Below the pieces are notes generated by a model that saw only the letters and a program-made list of their open reading frames with translations, did not search any database and was not told the origin of the DNA. 31,980 nucleotides of DNA, from assembly GCA_045605145.1 (NCBI GenBank), contig JAZUPH010000008.1, forward strand, positions 1 to 31,980. Direction: 5' to 3'. Position 1 is the stretch's first letter. Every line of letters begins with the position of its first letter. Source of the DNA: CAMNAO01 sp045605145 (lineage in GTDB: Bacteria > Bacillota > Clostridia > Oscillospirales > Oscillospiraceae). Positions 30,297-31,980 of this stretch are shown piece after piece. A program made the translations under genes and the position numbers.

Positions 30297-30325
30297 TTGT
30301 TTTGCCGCGCGGATGGCGTTAAAAT
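30297..30325 (+). promoter_or_regulatory. Weak candidate promoter of the deacetylase gene
   Basis: TTGTTT (30297-30302), 17-base spacer, TAAAAT (30320-30325). The gap 30173-30296 before it holds only short inverted repeats (GGGAC/GTCCC around 30184-30213) and nothing I can name. Confidence 0.35.
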
Positions 30326-30378
30326 GACTGTAAGTGTTATTTCGCCCCTGATGCTATAAATTTTCCGGAGGTATGATA

Positions 30379-31287
30379 ATGTACAAACTGATCGTTCGCA
30401 CCGATGATGTCGGCTACACCGATGTGTGTAATATCGGCACCTTTGAGACCTATTACCACGGCTATTCAACCCATTGTGAGCTTATGCTTGAAGCCCCCGG
30501 CGCTGTTGACGCCCTTGAGCGCGTTCGCACCATGCCCTGGATCAGCACCGGCTGGCACACTCATTGCTGGTGCAGCCCCGTGCTGTCCCCGAAAGAGGTT
30601 CCCTCTCTGATCATTCCCGGCACCGACCGCTTCCGCCATGATCTGCGCCGCGCACAGGACATCGATTATGATGAGGCGCTGGCTGAGCTGCGCGCCCAGC
30701 TTGACCGCTGCGTCAAAATCGCCGGCCGCGCACCCGATGTGGGCGGCATTCCCTATTCCGACGGTCTGAACCCCTTCTCCATGGCCATGGCCAAGGTCAC
30801 CGAGGAGTACGGCATGGTACACAGCTACGGCCACAGGATGAAGCTGCGTCCCGATGGCGGCTTCGACCACGGCCCCGTTGACCCCAAGTGGGAGGACAGC
30901 AAGATCTACATCATCGACCAGGCCGGCATCGTCGCCCCCGATCTTATCGGCAAGAGCTTTGTTGAGCAGCAGAGCTATGACGCCGTTGCCTTCCTGCTGG
31001 AAGACCGCATGAAGCTCAATGAGCTGCCCGACGGCGCCGCGATTATGCACGGCTGGCATCCCGGATATGTTGATTACTATGTGGGTCATCTGGGCGATTA
31101 TGGCCCGAACATGAGCTACTACACCGTCAGCCGCACCTTCGACGTGGAGGCACTGTGCTCCAAGCGCCTGCATGACTGGATCAAGGATAACAATATTGAG
31201 CTGTGCAACCTGCGCGATGCCCTCTACGGCACCCATGATTACCAGAACTATCTGCGCAGCATCGGCAGCGACCTTTGCGTTTATTGA
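30379..31287 (+). CDS. ChbG/HpnK (YdjC-like) carbohydrate deacetylase family protein
   Basis: 302 residues. The family removes acetyl groups from small N-acetylated sugars in a metal-dependent way. Here the N-terminal RTDDVGYTDVCNIGTFE corresponds to the family's ADDFG..xxxNxGI, followed by CELMLEAPGAVDALERV, ISTGWHTHC (family GLHxNL) and LSPKEVPSLI. AIMHGWHPGYVDYY supplies the C-terminal metal histidine. No signal peptide, so it should act in the cytoplasm. GGAGG (30367-30371) lies seven bases before ATG 30379; ATG 30373 is only one base away and is unlikely. No chitobiose PTS or other sugar gene is adjacent, so the substrate is open. Confidence 0.82.
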   Translation: MYKLIVRTDDVGYTDVCNIGTFETYYHGYSTHCELMLEAPGAVDALERVRTMPWISTGWHTHCWCSPVLSPKEVPSLIIPGTDRFRHDLRRAQDIDYDEALAELRAQLDRCVKIAGRAPDVGGIPYSDGLNPFSMAMAKVTEEYGMVHSYGHRMKLRPDGGFDHGPVDPKWEDSKIYIIDQAGIVAPDLIGKSFVEQQSYDAVAFLLEDRMKLNELPDGAAIMHGWHPGYVDYYVGHLGDYGPNMSYYTVSRTFDVEALCSKRLHDWIKDNNIELCNLRDALYGTHDYQNYLRSIGSDLCVY

Positions 31288-31304
31288 TGCTCTGTCGCAT
31301 GGTG

Positions 31305-31333
31305 TTGAATTTACGGGGATTTAATGCTATAAT
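31305..31333 (+). promoter_or_regulatory. Promoter of the Cys-rich small protein gene
   Basis: TTGAAT (31305-31310), 17-base spacer, TATAAT (31328-31333), preceded by TGC (extended -10). Leader about 22 bases. Confidence 0.8.
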
Positions 31334-31361
31334 CCTGTAAACTACTATTGGAGGGATCTCT

Positions 31362-31523
31362 ATGGAAGAATGCAAATGCCTCAACACCCTGCCCTGCACC
31401 TGCCCCAATACTGCCTGTCCCCGCCACGGCCGCTGCTGTGAGTGTGTGGCTTTCCACCGCGCAAAGGGCAACACCCCCAACTGCTACAAGTACCCTCTGC
31501 CGGAGACGGAGAAGAAGGACTGA
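31362..31523 (+). CDS. 53-residue cysteine-rich protein
   Basis: 53 residues with nine cysteines (4, 6, 12, 14, 19, 25, 26, 28, 41), starting MEECKCLN and holding the CPRHGRCCECVAFHR block. I recall similar small proteins as widespread in Clostridia (DUF6485-like, from memory), with CxC...CPxxxCPRHGxCCxC and a late NCY. The cysteine and histidine content suggests one or two metal sites, probably zinc, in the cytoplasm; no function is known to me. TTGGAGGGATCTC precedes the ATG, and it has its own promoter and terminator, so it is a genuine, probably well expressed gene. Confidence 0.85.
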   Translation: MEECKCLNTLPCTCPNTACPRHGRCCECVAFHRAKGNTPNCYKYPLPETEKKD

Positions 31524-31538
31524 GCCAAACCGCAATAA

Positions 31539-31574
31539 ACACCCGACACGCTTGTACGTGCCGGGTGTCTTTTT
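31539..31574 (+). terminator. Terminator after the Cys-rich gene
   Basis: ACACCCG (31539-31545) pairs with CGGGTGT (31562-31568), with inner CACG/CGTG, followed by CTTTTTCTG. Confidence 0.92.
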
Positions 31575-31643
31575 CTGTCCACTGTGCCGGGAAAGCGGGT
31601 GGAGAACGCATCTGCGGCATTGAAAAATATTAAAAATTCCCTA

Positions 31644-31672
31644 TTGACTTTCGTGGTTAAAAGTGCTAAAGT
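31644..31672 (+). promoter_or_regulatory. Promoter of the T-box leader
   Basis: TTGACT (31644-31649), 17-base spacer, TAAAGT (31667-31672). Start near 31679, giving a leader of about 300 bases. Confidence 0.75.
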
Positions 31673-31678
31673 ACAAAA

Positions 31679-31936
31679 CACAAAAGCTGTGATGAAATCA
31701 AGTAAGCTCCGCGCTATACCTTCAGAGAACCGCCGGTTGGTGCAAGGCGGCAGGGAGGCTGGGGTCGAATACCTTTCTGAGCTGCGCTCCAAACGACTTT
31801 CGGTCAAGTAGGCGGCGACGGGTGCACCCGTTACAGTGCCGGGGCATGTATGTGCCCGATGAGGCCGCTGTTTTGGCGGTGAACAGAGGTGGTACCGCGA
31901 TTTTTTTCGCCCTCTGCGCAAATACGCGCAGAGGGA
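31679..31936 (+). promoter_or_regulatory. T-box leader (tRNA-sensing), gene beyond the window
   Basis: Stem I marks: AAGTAAG with the opposite CGAATACC specifier loop (31767-31774), and the apical CAGAGAACCGCCGG block (31722-31735). The helix GCTCC/GGGGT flanks the specifier loop. The T-box is GAGGTGGTACCGCG (31886-31899) with TGGT at 31890-31893 to pair with tRNA ACCA. Antiterminator: CAGAGG (31884-31889) with CCTCTG (31911-31916), and GCGA with TCGC. The competing hairpin is CCCTCTGCGC (31910-31919) with GCGCAGAGGG (31926-31935). Counting from the GAA turn as in glyQS, the codon is ACC (Thr); one base earlier gives TAC (Tyr). AAGGAG at 31969-31974 marks the coming gene, likely an aminoacyl-tRNA synthetase or amino-acid gene. 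Confidence 0.9.
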
Positions 31937-31980
31937 AGTCGGATCGTAGCCATGTCGTTCTGTGAGCCAAGGAGTTGATT

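Noticed and set aside
30275..30325. 16-codon open frame (MERSFLCC...) before the deacetylase gene, as a possible leader peptide
   Set aside because: No ribosome binding site and it overlaps the candidate promoter.
31767..31780. GGTCGAATACC as a tRNA T-loop
   Set aside because: It sits in the specifier loop of the T-box leader; no cloverleaf arms surround it.
1..31980. CRISPR arrays, insertion sequences, prophage, toxin-antitoxin or defence islands
   Set aside because: No regularly spaced repeats, transposase, integrase or defence-type motifs were seen on either strand.

Overview
The window looks like a chromosomal segment of a fairly GC-rich member of the Clostridia, most likely near the Oscillospiraceae/Ruminococcaceae. 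This is inferred from the wording of GyrB/GyrA, strong AGGAGG-type ribosome binding sites, a T-box leader, a type III glutamine synthetase, a PduL-type phosphotransacylase and a TatA/B/C cluster. I see no tRNA, rRNA, CRISPR array, phage gene, transposase or integrase. Most of it is housekeeping DNA in short operons, separated by clear hairpin terminators and sigma-A-type promoters.

Layout. 1-3888: end of gyrB, gyrA and rnhA (+). 4075-5859: pduL and a ROK glucokinase, each its own unit (+). 6009-8600: MATE exporter plus amidohydrolase (+). 8654-13219 (-): tatB, tatA, tatC and trigger factor, followed by a D-Ala-D-Ala carboxypeptidase. 13472-14668 (+): a multi-cluster iron-sulfur protein divergent from tat. 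14749-16025 (-): a zinc-ribbon membrane protein and a 75-residue helical protein. 16221-17936 (+): an IlvD/Edd dehydratase. 18004-19458 (-): NUDIX then NIF3-like. 19636-21634 (+): a second MATE exporter and a small membrane protein. 21713-22441 (-): a second zinc-ribbon membrane protein with a Big_2-like domain. 22719-25495 (+): glnN and a DUF554 membrane protein. 25567-27893 (-): a PhoB/PhoR-like two-component pair. 28045-29253 (-): DUF1015 protein. 29471-31523 (+): cytidylate-kinase-like protein, ChbG/YdjC-type deacetylase and a 53-residue Cys-rich protein. 31644-31980: a T-box leader whose gene begins just past the edge.

Themes. DNA topology (gyrase), protein export and folding (Tat, trigger factor), acetate/propionate energy metabolism (PduL), sugar phosphorylation, nitrogen assimilation (GSIII) and envelope functions (carboxypeptidase, zinc-ribbon proteins, MATE pumps). 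I find no clearly new multi-gene system. The points most worth a second look are an IlvD/Edd enzyme lacking its usual first cluster cysteine, a composite iron-sulfur/zinc-ribbon protein beside tat, a small protein resembling RiPP leader peptides, a T-box whose terminator hairpin has no U-tract, and several palindromes set inside promoters. All functional assignments come from reading motifs by eye; no database search was possible.
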